Of a DNA stretch of 64,000 nt, positions 29,300-42,405 are shown one piece after another (positions within the stretch are counted from its first letter, which is position 1; each line of letters begins with the position of its first letter). The stretch lies in assembly GCA_921293015.1 (NCBI GenBank), contig OV121091.1, positions 33,216,839 to 33,280,838 of the forward strand, given 5' to 3'. This stretch comes from Phorcus lineatus. Lineage: Eukaryota; Mollusca; Gastropoda; Trochida; Trochidae. Position numbers and translations under genes: made by a program. The notes under the pieces were generated by a model. It did not search any database. It had not been told where the DNA came from and saw nothing but the letters and a program-made list of their open reading frames with translations.

Positions 29300-29846
29300 A
29301 ACCTTTTATGAATATTTACTCAGCATCTCTATCAAAATCTATCTATCATCTGCTGTCAAAATGCTCAGGGGCACAGAGTATGTTGTTAGAGTCAAATATG
29401 TCAAACTTCATAAATGGTGTTATTTTATCAAGAAATATTGGTTGTTTCAGAAAATCAGAATCATAATGCTTACCAGTTAAGTATAGTGACAATAAATGGG
29501 TTAAAGTTGTTATTTGTGATCGAAAACAGGACAGTGGCACGTGCCAATGACTGAAACGTAATTTAGGAAACTTATTTACAGCCGACATAAAGACAAATAT
29601 AGGTTGACAGTGTCAAGTAGGTCAATTAACTTATATACATGTCAATTGGACATCAAATTTGGACTTTTTAACATTATAGGGCCGTTATCCGATTATCATT
29701 GAAAACAAGAAAATATCATAATTTTGGCATTTTAGAGAAAAAGATATAACTTTTGGCAGGCAATTTGAACTTAACTTAGATCATACGTTATTTTTGCTTT
29801 TCTAAAACCACATGAAAAATCATGAAACATACTTTGTGTCACTTAA
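29300..29846. repeat. Dispersed repeat, copy A (pairs with 38540-39086)
   Basis: About 0.5 kb aligns with 38540-39086 at perhaps 70-75% by eye, including shared blocks such as AGTATGTTGTTnGnGTCA and GAAAATATCAnAATTTTGG. The right end, read inward, is TTAAGTGACACAAAGTATG. That resembles the termini of the 28342-29227 element, so a common TTAA-type family is possible. No left terminus was found. Confidence 0.6.
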
Positions 29847-30932
29847 ACTCATTAACTCCGAGACAGCTTCACGGCTCAACGCCTGGGCCACTGACCACAG
29901 ACACTCCTCGCTGTTGGGAGACCAATTAGCTCAAAGAACCCGTCTCTTCGCGGGGGCCTTTGAGGGCCATAGTTGACTGGACACTGTCTAGCCTTGTGCC
30001 ATAAAGTCTTGATTGTTTTATAGTTTCGTGAAGATAGATGCAGGTGCTGGATATTGATACTTTACAGGAATATAACATGTGATATTTCACCTTTGAGTTG
30101 ATATTTTGCGGTTTTTCCGATTTCAATTCATAAACATGCTCAAAGAGTATTTTCACATACGTTGATTTATATGCATTTTCATTTGTAAATACAAATACTG
30201 CATATCTAGACATCATGTTGAGTAGATACGGTGTGTCGGTATTTCAACTATCTGAATTATAATTAAGGATTTATAGAGATGATATCCCGATTTAAGAGAA
30301 AGCACGTAACATTATCGAATGTAATGATTATTAATATTGACCAAGTGATTTATTCTGTTAGGACGTTGTCAACTCTAATAATTTAACATGTGCATGTATC
30401 CATTCAATGGCAGACAGGGTCGTGGATCTATGAAGGATATTGTAGAAGTTAAAAAAAACCCACGTGCATGCTAAAACTATTATTGTTACAGGACATTGAT
30501 GCATTCAAGAAGTAAAGTTAAAATCAAAGTGTAACTTTCAATAGCCTCAAATTCTTATCAAATGATTTATGAACACATGTACATAAGTGTTTATAATAAC
30601 GCTTCCTCTCGTTTCGTCTTAGATATATGAATTCAATGCGTTTAACAAATAAAATGTATCTGACAATGTTTCAAAATTGGTAACTTCACAAAGACTACAA
30701 TCGTTTCATTTGATTTAATAAACCTTTTTATCAAAGTGTTTATTTTTCCCTTCCAAGACCAACATATGCAGAATGTTTTCATTTACAAAAAGTAGCATAT
30801 TTTTGCACAAAGAGCAACGATTTTCATTTCTTATTGCCTTCCTGAGGATAGCATCTTATTTACGAAACTGTTATCTACACTTATGGATGCTAAACTGATT
30901 TTAAAATAAGTTCATTGTTATACTATACGACG

Positions 30933-31086
30933 GACGCACATAGGCGTCTCTCGCTGAATAAGAGATGCTTTCTATTTACGCACATAGGCGTCTCTCGCTG
31001 TGAGAAACTGCTAATTAACGGACGCTTATATGCGGCTCTCGCTGTGAGGATCTCATTATTTTGACGCACATACGCGGCTCTCGGCG
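30933..31086. repeat. Four-unit 42-44-bp tandem repeat
   Basis: A 24-bp core of the form GACGCACATAGGCGTCTCTC followed by GCTG recurs at 30933, 30977, 31021 and 31063. The spacings are 44, 44 and 42 bp, with more variable AT-rich filler between. It lies 170 bp left of TTAA-element copy 2, outside the element. It resembles a repeat-spacer array only superficially. Confidence 0.8.
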
Positions 31087-31258
31087 TTATTGAGTTAACA
31101 GAAGATACCTTCTTTTCATGTTGATCAGTTTGCCACTAGATATAAATAAATCTAGAAGTTTAAAATCTTATTTCTAGAATTTTTGTAATTGTTATGAATT
31201 AGCTTTCCTATCATATTTGTTTACTTACAATAAAAAATTTTAAAGAATTATTTCTACA

Positions 31259-33701
31259 TTAACTCTTACGTTGCTGAATATTATTTTGACCAGTTTTGCC
31301 CCCGTGGCTGAATTTTCAAGCACTCGCCTCGCTACCGTTATAGCGCAATTAGCCCCTGTGGCCGAATTTTCCAGCGCCACCAGATGCGACCGTTTTAACA
31401 ACATATGGCGTGTTTACATGGCTAAATACGGACATTATCGTCGTTTTATACAAAGCTAGTCGGCGAATCCCGTGTGACAAATGGATGATACTTACTTGAC
31501 ACTTTGAATGAAATTTCTATCACCCCTGGAACGGTTTCTACAACTGAAGTAAACTTGTTTTCAATTCGGGCGCCGTAACTCAATAAATTCCAAGAGCACA
31601 TGCGCGAAATCAAAACGAAACTAAAGATGAATAGTTCCTCTTCACATCGATATAAAAATCATTTTCATAATATGTTTAGAACGAATTTGACAAAATTTTA
31701 AAAATTGTCTTCATTTCAAACATTATAAATTCATTTAATCACTGAGTGCACAATTGCAAATTATATACGGAATTGAAGCTAATTTCTTGCTCTATATTTC
31801 ACGATAAATTATATTACGATACGCCATCCTAAACGAAAGATATAAATTACGAAAACAGGGTAGTGATAAATCCCGATAACGCTCTGACCCCCACAGTAAT
31901 ATTACTAAGCTAATAGCCCTGGGCAAACGCACGCGCTCGGCGTGTGCAGGCGGGGTATCCCCGTTGAAGCATACACTCACACACAATATAAATTGTCTTT
32001 ATTTCCAACTTTATAAATCATGTTATTCGCTTTGTATACATGCAAATTATATATGGAATTGAAGGCAATTTATTCTTCTTTACGAAGAAATAAATCATAA
32101 CAATCTTTTGCACTGTAGTTAGAAGTTATTACCAACAAAACGTGGGTATAGCTAGTAATAAAGTCTTTGAAAATCGCCTTACCGCAACATATGTCGCATC
32201 GTTTCCACACGTTTTATTTTGATGCAAATATGGGCAAATTACACATGAAAATGAAGGTATTTCTTTCTGCTTTACGATGATATGAAAATAATAAATATGT
32301 ACCACTTGGTTTGGAATATATAAAGTTTGCAAAGATGGTACCCTCGGGTATTTTAGAACAGATTTTGATAATTGCGACATCACTAACCGCTCCTTTATTG
32401 TCAAATTGTAATTTGCAAATTTTATATAGAATTGAAGACGATCCTTTCCTCTTTATTGTGATATAAAAATGTTGATAATGCGCTCTGCCGTTAAATGGAT
32501 AGGTAGTGTAAAAAGCAGTCGAAAATAAATCGCTTCTCGGTAAACAAAATATGAATAGAGAAATTGCCTGTTTGTGCGATGCGCGCCGGGTCCTTTCTGA
32601 TTTTCTTGTACATACCAATTTTACATGGCAATAAAGATCATCCTTTTTCTTATATTTTGATATATGAAATTGCAAAATTTGCCGAGAAGTTTATGTGATA
32701 TAAAGTGCGAGAAAATGTAAAGAATAAACAAAAGTCACAATTTTGCGGAATTTGCTGTATCTTTATTCTATATGGTGTATATAATTTTTTATATCAAATC
32801 GAAGATAATTATTCTTTCTTTATCAAGAGGTAATCAATTTAAAAATACGCCAAGCTGTTGAGAAGATATGAGCGAAAGAAAGGCACATGTCAAAATCGCC
32901 GTTCAGTTTACATGATTTGAATCGAGAAATTAGCTTTTTGTGCGGCGCTTGCTGTGTCTTTATTTATTTTTGCGCATGTTCACATTTTACATGGAAAGAA
33001 AGACAATTTTTCTCTCTGTCTTATGATATAAAAATTGTCAAAATACGTTGAGCACATCATGTAAAAATTGGTGTGACAAAATGGTCTAAAACTAAAAATA
33101 TGTAAAAATCACCTTTTTTGCGGCACATGCTGTATCTTCAATTCAGGTAGCGTAGTTACGTATTTTATATTGAATTGAAGACAATTTTCTGCTCTTTCAA
33201 ATGATCCAACCGGTATTGAAATCCGCCCAAGGGTTCAGAGCATAGGGCGTGCGATATAAGGTTGTACTTTTGGTGTGAGTGCAGGCTTGTAAGCAAACGA
33301 TAGCACGCGCGGGACGGTAAGCTCGTGCGAGCGGGGAGAAAGTGCCCACAGGCTATTAGCACGTGCGGCGGGGAGTGGGGGAAAATTGAGTTATTTTAAC
33401 GCTTATTTTCGGTACGATAAACGGTATCAATGTTTGCATAATTTTCGGAACATGTACGCGCATTATTTAGAACACCAACGAAACAAAATTCGGTAGCTTA
33501 GCGACAGACGGACGGAAAGTACTAGCATTAAACTGACACTACTGCCGTACAACATTTGCCCGTCTTTCGCTACTGTGAACCTCGGCGTTAATGAGCTAGC
33601 GTGAGAAAAATAGAGTTTGGATGTCGCATCTCGCCTAGAGGACATGCGGTCAAAGCAAATTTTAACCCGGACAGGCCCGGGACCCGCATCTTAAGGGTTA
33701 A
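31259..33701. mobile_element. Non-autonomous piggyBac-like element, copy 2 (2443 bp including TTAA ends)
   Basis: Second copy in the same orientation as 9399-11851, with the same TTAA-bounded ends. Flanking DNA differs completely between copies (left ...TTTCTACA, right GGCAAATAG), which marks the insertion boundaries. It carries small indels relative to copy 1, including a 9-bp deletion near 32717 where copy 1 has an extra GGTAAAAAC-like stretch. The 153-codon minus-strand frame (32214-32675) is kept open, but nearly all differences between the copies change the amino acid. Confidence 0.82.
31753..33220. repeat. Degenerate internal tandem array inside copy 2
   Basis: Same ~190-bp unit series as in copy 1, starting with GCAAATTATATACGG near 31757 and ending with ATTGAATTGAAGACAATT near 33170. 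Units correspond one to one with copy 1, so the array predates the two insertions. Confidence 0.68.
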
Positions 33702-36700
33702 GGCAAATAGTGTTTCTTTTCTGAAATCAGTTTTTTATACATAGAAATACATTTGTTATAGTTCCAGTCTTCAAACATATATTATCTGTCATATGTCTTT
33801 CATTCACAGCTCAAATATCTTTTGCATATACCGTAAAAACACTTATAAACTAGAAGTTTTCAAAAGTAGCATTTCGAGTTGTTTTCAAAAGTAGCAATTA
33901 ACAGAAACTGAACCATGTTTTATCACTTGTGTGCCAGAGCCCTCTATTTTGGACTAATGTAAATCCTTAAAACATTCTTGTCCATATCAATTAGTGTCTC
34001 TTTCATCATGTTTAACCACATTAGTGTATGTTGACCATGGCCAAACTTGACCATAATGTAAGTAGTTAGGACATTTGTCTCATCAGACAGGTCAAGAGAT
34101 GTTTCTGAGATGGTCAGTCTTGTTGGACAAACAGCCCATTTGTAGACATTGAGGTAAGGGCTACAATGATGACCGATAGCCACTGGAGATGTTTGGTCAG
34201 CCCACGCTGAGAGCAGGTCTCATCCAAGTGTGACATCACCAGGTGACTCAGATATGCAGGGGCTTAACTGGACAACACCTGGGCTGGACTGAATCGTACC
34301 GGTGTAGCAAGACATTTCATACTCTGGTCAAACTTTCTCTAGGAGGAAAATCACCTATGCCAATCTTTCTCTGCAGAGTTTAGTCCAGGAAATTTTCTTT
34401 CTGGGGAAAGTTTGGACAGCGTCAACTAAAAATGGTCAAAGTTGTCTCCTGCTCTTATTCTGATTGGGTTTTTTTTATTTTTTTTTTTATACAATACTTG
34501 ATGGGAAAAGTATTTCATAGCTAAGCTCTTCTTCTTCATCCTTGATTTGTATGTGAAGGGGTAAAATTCTGGACTAGCGAGGCTATTTCTCCCCACCCAT
34601 GGTTGGTTTTACTAAAACGGGGAGCTACTGATCAATAGTTTATACTATCAATACAGTGCTGTTCAAAGGTGTTCAAAAGATGATTTTTAAAATAATGTTG
34701 TAATGTATGTGATATTGGTCATTTGTTTTACTTTTGGCACGACAGATTAATTAATTCATTGGAAAATCATAAGAAACCTTTTGTGTAAAGTATAGACAAC
34801 TACCTTACTACTAAAGTTGCTTAGCAAAACAAGGCCCTGAAGAAGTATAAGAAGCTAGTTTGAATATACAAAGTACATGTTCTTAAGTTTATTTAAGTGG
34901 ACAATAAATGATGATCACGAATCATTTCATATTTTTTAGAAATAAGTAATAAGCAGAAATTCTGCAAATAGCACCGAAAATGTGATAAAAATTTTAATGA
35001 AGAAAAAGGCAAATAGCTTCGCTTGACTAAGGTTCATTCGGAAGAGGCCATGATTACTATTCTAACCACAACCTGAAAACATCTTCGGCAACATGTTGAA
35101 AGGCTGTAACATTTTTTCAGGTGTCAGTTGAGTGTCAAACATCTGCCCAACCCCCAGTATTTTAGCCAATCCCCAAAATCTTAGGAACTTAGACCTTTAG
35201 TTGAATTCTCTGGACTCATAAAACATGGGTTAAACACACTAAGAAATGTCACTCTCTACGTCTTCAAGTCTTACAGTCAAATTTGACCTTAAAAGTTAAC
35301 AGAAAATCTTATCCTTCAAAATATCAAACAATTTTTCTTAAAACTGTCATGACCTGCATTTATTATATTGATCCATTCAAATTTCATAAATAAATAGCAG
35401 ACAGGAGATTATAAACATTATGATAATGCATGTTATTAAAAATTATGCATAAACACAAGTGCATACTTATTTACCTTTTAAAAAATAACAATTTCCCTAA
35501 ACATTCTCATTATGCTACTGAAGATGCCATCATGTAGCATGGTTTAAATTCCATTGTATTATGACCTACTTATTCTTTTCATTTTGCTTTTTATCTCTTT
35601 TTTCTACTGATCATTGATACAATGAATTGACTCACAGCATTCATGTACAACTCTCAGAAATAAAAAAAATGGTATGTAAAATATGAAAATGTTAATGCGT
35701 AACTTTAGTTGCTTGTTTGTTAGATTGATGAGAAGATGTTAACTTGGGTATGAGTGACTCACTTTGTAACCTATCCTGCCCACGCACTTTCGACATTTAC
35801 ATCCATCCAACTTTTTTCACTATGGTATTTATAATACCTTATATGGTTTCAAATGAAATACCTAAACAGTGCAAAAATACAATCAAAATTTGGTAATAGC
35901 TTTGGAGTGGATAAGCCTTATGACATTATATACCATGCAAAATGTGATAAATTAAAATGACAAGGGTATTTTATAATAAGAATATATGTCAATTTTGGAG
36001 TAAAATAATTATGATATACCATAATCAAATATTTACAATTATACATACCACAAACCTTTTCTCAGTGTTAGCTTTAACCTTTTTCAGCAGTTTCAGTTTT
36101 TGTAGAACGTAAACATTGTCTGGATTAAGGTTATTTGCACAAACAACTAATGGGAGAGGGCTAAGACAATTCCCCGGCCCACACACTCTGCACAAATATC
36201 AGGGTTTTTTTACTCCAGGATAGAAAAGTTCCCCTACACGTGCTGAACTCTTTGTAGGTCATATCATGTACCAAGAACTGGTCAAAACTGACCCACTGAC
36301 CATTAAACAAACTTGAAGATGTAATAAGTTTGGAAAATTAAAATTATCCAAGATTCTATTGTCAACATTGAAACAAAAGAAAATATTGACTTTAAATATT
36401 TTTTAATCTTTGTATTTGTCAGTAGTTTGACTCTCAACTGCGTTAGAAGAAAACTATTGGAAATCAGAACCTTTAAATTACCAAACATCAGCCATGAGAA
36501 ATCCTGCATTGCTCTGAAATATTTTGTTTGTTTTCAATAACTAAGTTTTATTAAGAAATCTTGCTTTTTAACATATTTTTCAAAATGTCCTTTACAGAAC
36601 GGGGAAGGATTGAACAATTGGTCATCAATCACTTCAATATATTGCGGTGTACCAAAATAAGGCTTATCAAGTACATGATTCAAATGAATGGTGATGATGA

Positions 36701-38079
36701 GCATATTTCCAAAACGTTTAAAACTAAATGCTTGTAAAATCCAGATTTCCCTAAATAGAGCCATAATACATTGATGAAATCAGAATAACATTATAAAATA
36801 AGATAACTATCAAATGAATTCTTAAAAACTCCATGTTAACTTTTAGAAACATTCTCTCCTATTTCCATAATCGAGAGAATAATTATCATTGTTTGTCTCA
36901 ATAAGATTATAATATGTAAATCACAATAGAGCTATGAACTTAAGAACCTTTTTATAGCCAATCAATATGCACACCTCCTTGCTAAAATATCCTTTTTTTC
37001 TATGGTTACTTTTGCTGTTTACTCTTGTTTCCCCACTTCCCTCTTAGCAAACAGACAAGCTTCAGGTGGTTTGTGACGAATTTGTCAGCATCTCTGAATG
37101 TTGGAAGCAAGTTAAAAGAATAAACTCTTCTGTTTTAACCCTCCAACAGAAAATTCAGTATAAAATTATACACAAGACAATCTTTAGGCATCAATATTCC
37201 CTTCCATATCTGATTACTTTGACTTGGCCATTCTGCGAAAGTTGATTCAGCAGAGTTATTAACAACCCTTATTGTGGACTGTCTGAGTGGCATTTAGATC
37301 AGCTTTGCTTGATAACTGTATAAGAACCTATACCGAAACCTCGCTATCAAACACATGAAGAAGTAGATTATCCATAAATCTTGTCTTTTTGTGAACATTT
37401 ATCATGATAACCAATATACTGCTGCTGAACCAAAGTTTTTATAACGCAATGTGGTGTTTGCATATGTTTGACTTATTCAACCATCATTCTGCGTAAAGTT
37501 TTTTGGAGTAAATAACGAATGGCTGACCCGAGCGATCGACACCTCATTTAATGCAGTAAAAGCTCGCTTACAAGGTATGGATCACATACTATTTCATTTG
37601 AATAGTCATGCTACGAAATCGGAATACATAGGGATCGCGATAAAGTTGTATTTGTCGTATATAGTATGTATGCGAGTGTTTAATTCGTATTTTATCAGTT
37701 TGACAGCAATGTTTTTGTGAGGCAGGATTTTGGCGTACGCTCAAGAAAGCTTACTTTTTTCGATTTCTAAACAGTGTAGCTCGGTCAAAAGGGAACCGAT
37801 TTTCATTATTTTACATTCTATCAAAAGAGGATTTATCAGGCTTCATGTGTGTCTATTGTTATATTAATCTATATTGAATTTCCAAGTTGATTTTGTCCTG
37901 GAACAAGACGAGGGGTCTGGGGGCGTTATATCCCTTTAGTATTTATTAAGAAGAGATATCATTTTTATATTTTAAATATATAATAATAATCTCATTTTCG
38001 GCGATACAAGTCCCTGTGGGGGTAACAGGGTCAGTAAACCTTTAAATAACAAACCTCATTAGTCAAGGAATCTGTACAC

Positions 38080-38232
38080 AAGATTTCACATTTCCTGAGC
38101 CCATGGTTCTGGAGGAGAATATGAAATAGTGAAAAGTTTACGAACAGATGGACAGACAAATAAACGAGTGGAAAGACGAACACCGGACGCAATGCCATGC
38201 CATATGCCCTTCAGGCCAGATTAGCTAAAAAC
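38080..38232 (+). repeat. SINE/MITE-like relic with ACACCGGACGCAATGCCATG tail
   Basis: The segment runs from CTGAGCCCATGGTTCTGGAG through GGACAGACAAATAAACGAGT, then CCGGACGCAATGCCATG, and ends GATTAGCTAAAAA. This arrangement is familiar from abundant short repeats in marine invertebrate genomes; the class is not certain. Confidence 0.45.
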
Positions 38233-38539
38233 TTAACACCAAATAAATAATAGAAAAAAATGAAATTTAAGTTAACTGTCAGAAGAAAAATACACTTTTA
38301 ACACTTTTAAATGCATAATCACAGAAGAATGATTTCTGATAACTTCAATTATTCATGTCAAAAGTATTTATCAGTTGTTACTTTTCTTTTTTCTTAATTC
38401 TAATTTCGTATTCTCAATTTCTGGATCTTATTTCAAGAATATAATCATGAAAAACATAGGTATCACACAACTCGTTAATCATAAAGTATACAGGTAGAAA
38501 CAAGTATCATTAACACCTCTTCACCTCCAGTCTACTTTA

Positions 38540-39086
38540 AGTTTAAAACAGCAGGAGTGGAGAGAATGTGATTCATAATTACGTCAGACATTTCAGCAAA
38601 AAGGATTTCAAGACCAGAAGATGCATGGAGTATGTTGTTGGGGTCATATATGTCAAACTTCACAAATGTTGTTATATCATCGACAAGTAGTGGTTGTTTC
38701 TTAAAATTAACATCTAAGTGCTTATTAGTTAACACAGGGGCAATAATCAGGGAAAATGTCAAGATTTATGAACGAACTGGAGAATGACTCAAACATAATT
38801 TTGGAAACTTATTTATAGTAGATACAACCAGAAATATGGGTTGGTATTGATTAGTAGGTCATTTTACTAATAAACATGTAAATGGGATGCAGAATTTCGA
38901 TTCGTTAACATCTATATGGCCATTTTCAATTTACAATCGAAAATAAGAAAATATCACAATTTTGGTATTAAAGAGATAAATATGCCACTTTAGATAGACG
39001 ATTTGAACTTGATGCAGGTCATATGATATTTTGGCTCTAATTAAGTCACATACAAAATTAATGAAACATGCTCTGTGTCACTTTAA
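38540..39086. repeat. Dispersed repeat, copy B (pairs with 29300-29846)
   Basis: Same family and orientation as 29300-29846. The right end, read inward, is TTAAAGTGACACAGAGCATG. On the minus strand both copies can be read as related peptides (FDIYDPNNIL here, FDIFDSNNIL in copy A), but copy B has an in-frame stop just upstream, and replacements between copies are mostly amino-acid-changing. It is treated as a non-coding relic. Confidence 0.6.
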
Positions 39087-41744
39087 CAGCTTCATATTCT
39101 CTTCTTTCAAATAGCCACAAATACCTTTTGTTTCATCCTCCACCAACAATTTTGAAGAACTTCTCTGTGGTATAAATTCCATTTTACATTTAACGTGACA
39201 GATTCTAGTAGGCGTATACGAAGGAATTATTTTTTATTCAACAAATCAATCAACAAGTCTGAGTGCATCAATTGAAAGGTTTTCGTTCTTTAATTTTTGT
39301 AAACAGAGACTTTTTGGAATAGACAAATATAAAAAAAATGTGAAAATTATAATTGAGATATTCATTTTATTTATATTATGATCAGATGGTAAAATTGCTT
39401 GAATTGTGAATATTTACTTGTCACCGCTTTCATGAGTAAGCCTTTTTTCTTTTCTAAAGGTTTCTCATTTCAACAAATGTTTAGATGCTAGATGAAAGCT
39501 CTAATGTCAACTATTCCAACATATTTACTCTCTCAATACTTGCAAAAAAACATATAGTCGAGAGGGATTCTTGAATAAATTATGTACAAACAAGGTAAGC
39601 GGAGGTTTCAACTCTGAAATCTTGTTGTACCACTGACATTTCTAACTTACAAAAGAAAAGAGTTCCAACTCCTCAAAATAGAAACAACATTTGTATGTAA
39701 ATTGAAGTAATTTCTTTGAGGGCATGTGTCCAGGTAACACCTTAAATCCTCCAAATGCCATGTTTTCAAATTGAAATTGCATTCTATACCTTTGTGTACA
39801 GGTGTTCACTACATAAATAAAACTGAAAATACCTCTTAAACATAGCAACATGCACACTTGTTCAGACATATATGTTTGAATTATTTGACAGGTAAATATT
39901 TGGGCACTCAAATAGTAATTGACTTTGTTCTTCTTGTAAACAAAATACTTCATTGAAATAAAAGTAAAACAAACATTTAATGCTTTGGAAGTGTACAAAG
40001 CTCTGTTTGCAAAAGAGATATTGTTCAATTTTGGAGTTTGATAAAAACTTATTCAGTGATGTCTATATGTGTCACCTGCTGTGTTTGATATTAACATAAG
40101 GTAATATTTACATATGGTACAAGAATTATATTATCATCTTAAAGGAGCAATAAAAATAAAAAAATTCTGTAGGAAACAAATTTTGAATACTTGTTTTACT
40201 TCTTCGTTATGTTCTAATTACCTGATAAAACAGTCCATAAGAAACATAAATAACTGAATTGTGTAAAATTCTAGTGGACGGTATCTTAATGAGTGTTAAT
40301 GGCATTTAATGGAGAACATTTCCATTTATCTACAAAATTTTGCATCTACAAGAATATTAGACAGATTATTGACTTTTTTCAACATCAACTTGGTGGATGT
40401 CTAGTCACAGAAGCTCTTTTACTGTTTATCTGATCTAGCTATTTCTAAATTTCAAACACACGAAAATATATGCAATTGATGTATACAACATCATTTTCAT
40501 GTTTTCAAAGACTCTATGTTTTTTCATACACATCATTAATTTCAATTAATTCTGTCATCATTTAAAACCCAGTATATTGCTGCACATGAAAAGAAAAGTA
40601 AATAGTTCTTAATAGAATTATTTTTCTTAATGGTGAATGTTTTTGCCAAAGAAGTAAGTGAATATATTTGGTGAAAACAGAATAGGATAAAAAAAATATA
40701 CAAAGCAAAGCTATTCCTTGAAGTGCAGAGAGATTTTATAACACTTCAACTAAATGATAAAAAAAACCGCACCTGATCGAAAGAGTTTTCTTTTAAAATA
40801 AAAGTAAATATCATGACATGTACTTTCAATTTGGTCAATAACTAGTGAGTGAGTGAGTTAGGAGATAAACATACTGTGTTTGGAAATCCAAATGCTTTCA
40901 AGGGAGCTCACTCTATTCAGTCTACGTTAGAATTTCTCGACCAGCGTCAGCCTTCGGAATAACATCTGCATTATTTTAATTTTTTAAGTCGGTATTGATG
41001 TTTTGAATAAAGTTATGAGGTGAGTGTAATTTTAGGTTTTATGAATTATGTGTGATATTTTTTCCGTCTCTGTTTCAAACAATCACCAGCCTAGTCCTGA
41101 CGCCGGCGCCGTGTTATTGAATGCCTGCCTTCATGAACTGTCGGGGTTTCACCATGTTTGTCCGCGTTACGAAGTTGCATACGTTTATTATATTGGAATT
41201 TTATAATCGTGAAATATCAATCACAATAATGTTATCTTTTGTAAAAATGTCCGGCGGACAAGTACTTTGACAATAATGTTGCTAGGCAACTAGTGAATTC
41301 TTGCGCGTTAGACGAAGTAAACAGAAGACTGTATAACCAGATTATACACCCTCTGATTTTTCACAGCAGCCAATCAGAATTGGGTATTTTGCACAGTTAT
41401 GGTAGAATTATTGTTTAACACCGCTTGGGCAATATTTCAGCCATTAGCGGCGTTGGTCAATAACTAAGTGTTGTGTATGTTCTAGAGAAATACTCCATTG
41501 CACACTGTAATTCACTAATTTAGTGAAACACAGAAAATATAGCTTACATGGTTTGTTGGACTCAAATTCTATATGTATGGTAAAGTAATAAGGCATAAGT
41601 GAGCACCGCTTACATACCCCTGCCTATAGGTTGAACGCCTATATGCAATGTTAGTTAATTGAAAAACATGGGTATTCAACCGTATCAATGAATGAGGATC
41701 ATATTCAATGAAAGAAGGTGATGTTACATGTATGGACAATTAAA

Positions 41745-42295
41745 GGTACATAGGTCATATACATGATCAAACTTGTATTTGTTTTTAGTCAAGATTTCAA
41801 AGAAAATTAGCACCTAGGAGTTGTTATACTATAAGACAGATCAAACTTTCAAAATTATTGGAACACATAGAGTTTCAACCCCTAAAAGGCACAACATAAT
41901 AGGTAACATTAATACAAAATTAGAAGTGTCAAAGTCATATAGTTTTCGAGAAATGCGTCAGAAAGAAACAAAGTAATAAAATTGGCCATTTTTTTATAAC
42001 ATTTAAAAAATCATTGCAACCCTGGAAGTTTTAACCCCAAAAGTCACATCAGCACCCTATAGGTAACATTCATACCAACTTGGCCATTTTTTCGGTCAAA
42101 ATTTCAAAAAATATTGGCACCCTGGAGTGTTAATCCTAAAAGTCACACCAGCACCCTATAGGTACCATTCATACCAACTCTGAAGTTTCCAAGTCATATA
42201 GTTTTCGAGAAATGCTGTAGAATTTGGGAGGGACGGACAGATACACACACGGACGGGCCATGCGGGGAGCTATATACTCCTGAACATGTCATAAC
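41745..42295. repeat. Degenerate tandem repeat built on CATATAGTTTTCGAGAAATG
   Basis: Shared blocks (GGCACCCTGGAGTGTTAAnC, CACCAGCACCCTATAGGTAAC, AAGTCATATAGTTTTCGAGA) recur at roughly 120-180 bp. The region ends in a GGGACGGACAGATACACAC-like tail and CATAACGGGATAATGAAAAT. It is an interspersed-repeat relic of unknown class. Confidence 0.6.
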
Positions 42296-42405
42296 GGGAT
42301 AATGAAAATCTCCTAATTCTTTTTCTAATGTTAAATTTTCAACAAAAAGGAGTCAAACATATGAGTCTCAACTACATAGATACCACAAAAAAAAGAGTTG
42401 TTTAT

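Larger units (their letters stand above)
33702..42405. other. AT-rich DNA with repeats, no supported gene
   Basis: Holds dispersed repeat copy B, a SINE-like relic and a CATATAGTTTTCGAG repeat, all listed separately. A CpG-richer patch at 40920-41480 includes an RFX-like palindrome. No exon of the Slac2-like gene was recognised. Confidence 0.5.

Noticed and set aside
30933..31086. CRISPR array
   Set aside because: The window is clearly animal nuclear DNA. The cores vary, there are only four units, and no cas genes are present.
34296..34358. Minus-strand mini-exon after TTTTCCTCCTAG
   Set aside because: Good-looking acceptor and a short open peptide, but its only open phase (0) cannot follow exon 4 (phase 1), and no homology is recognised.
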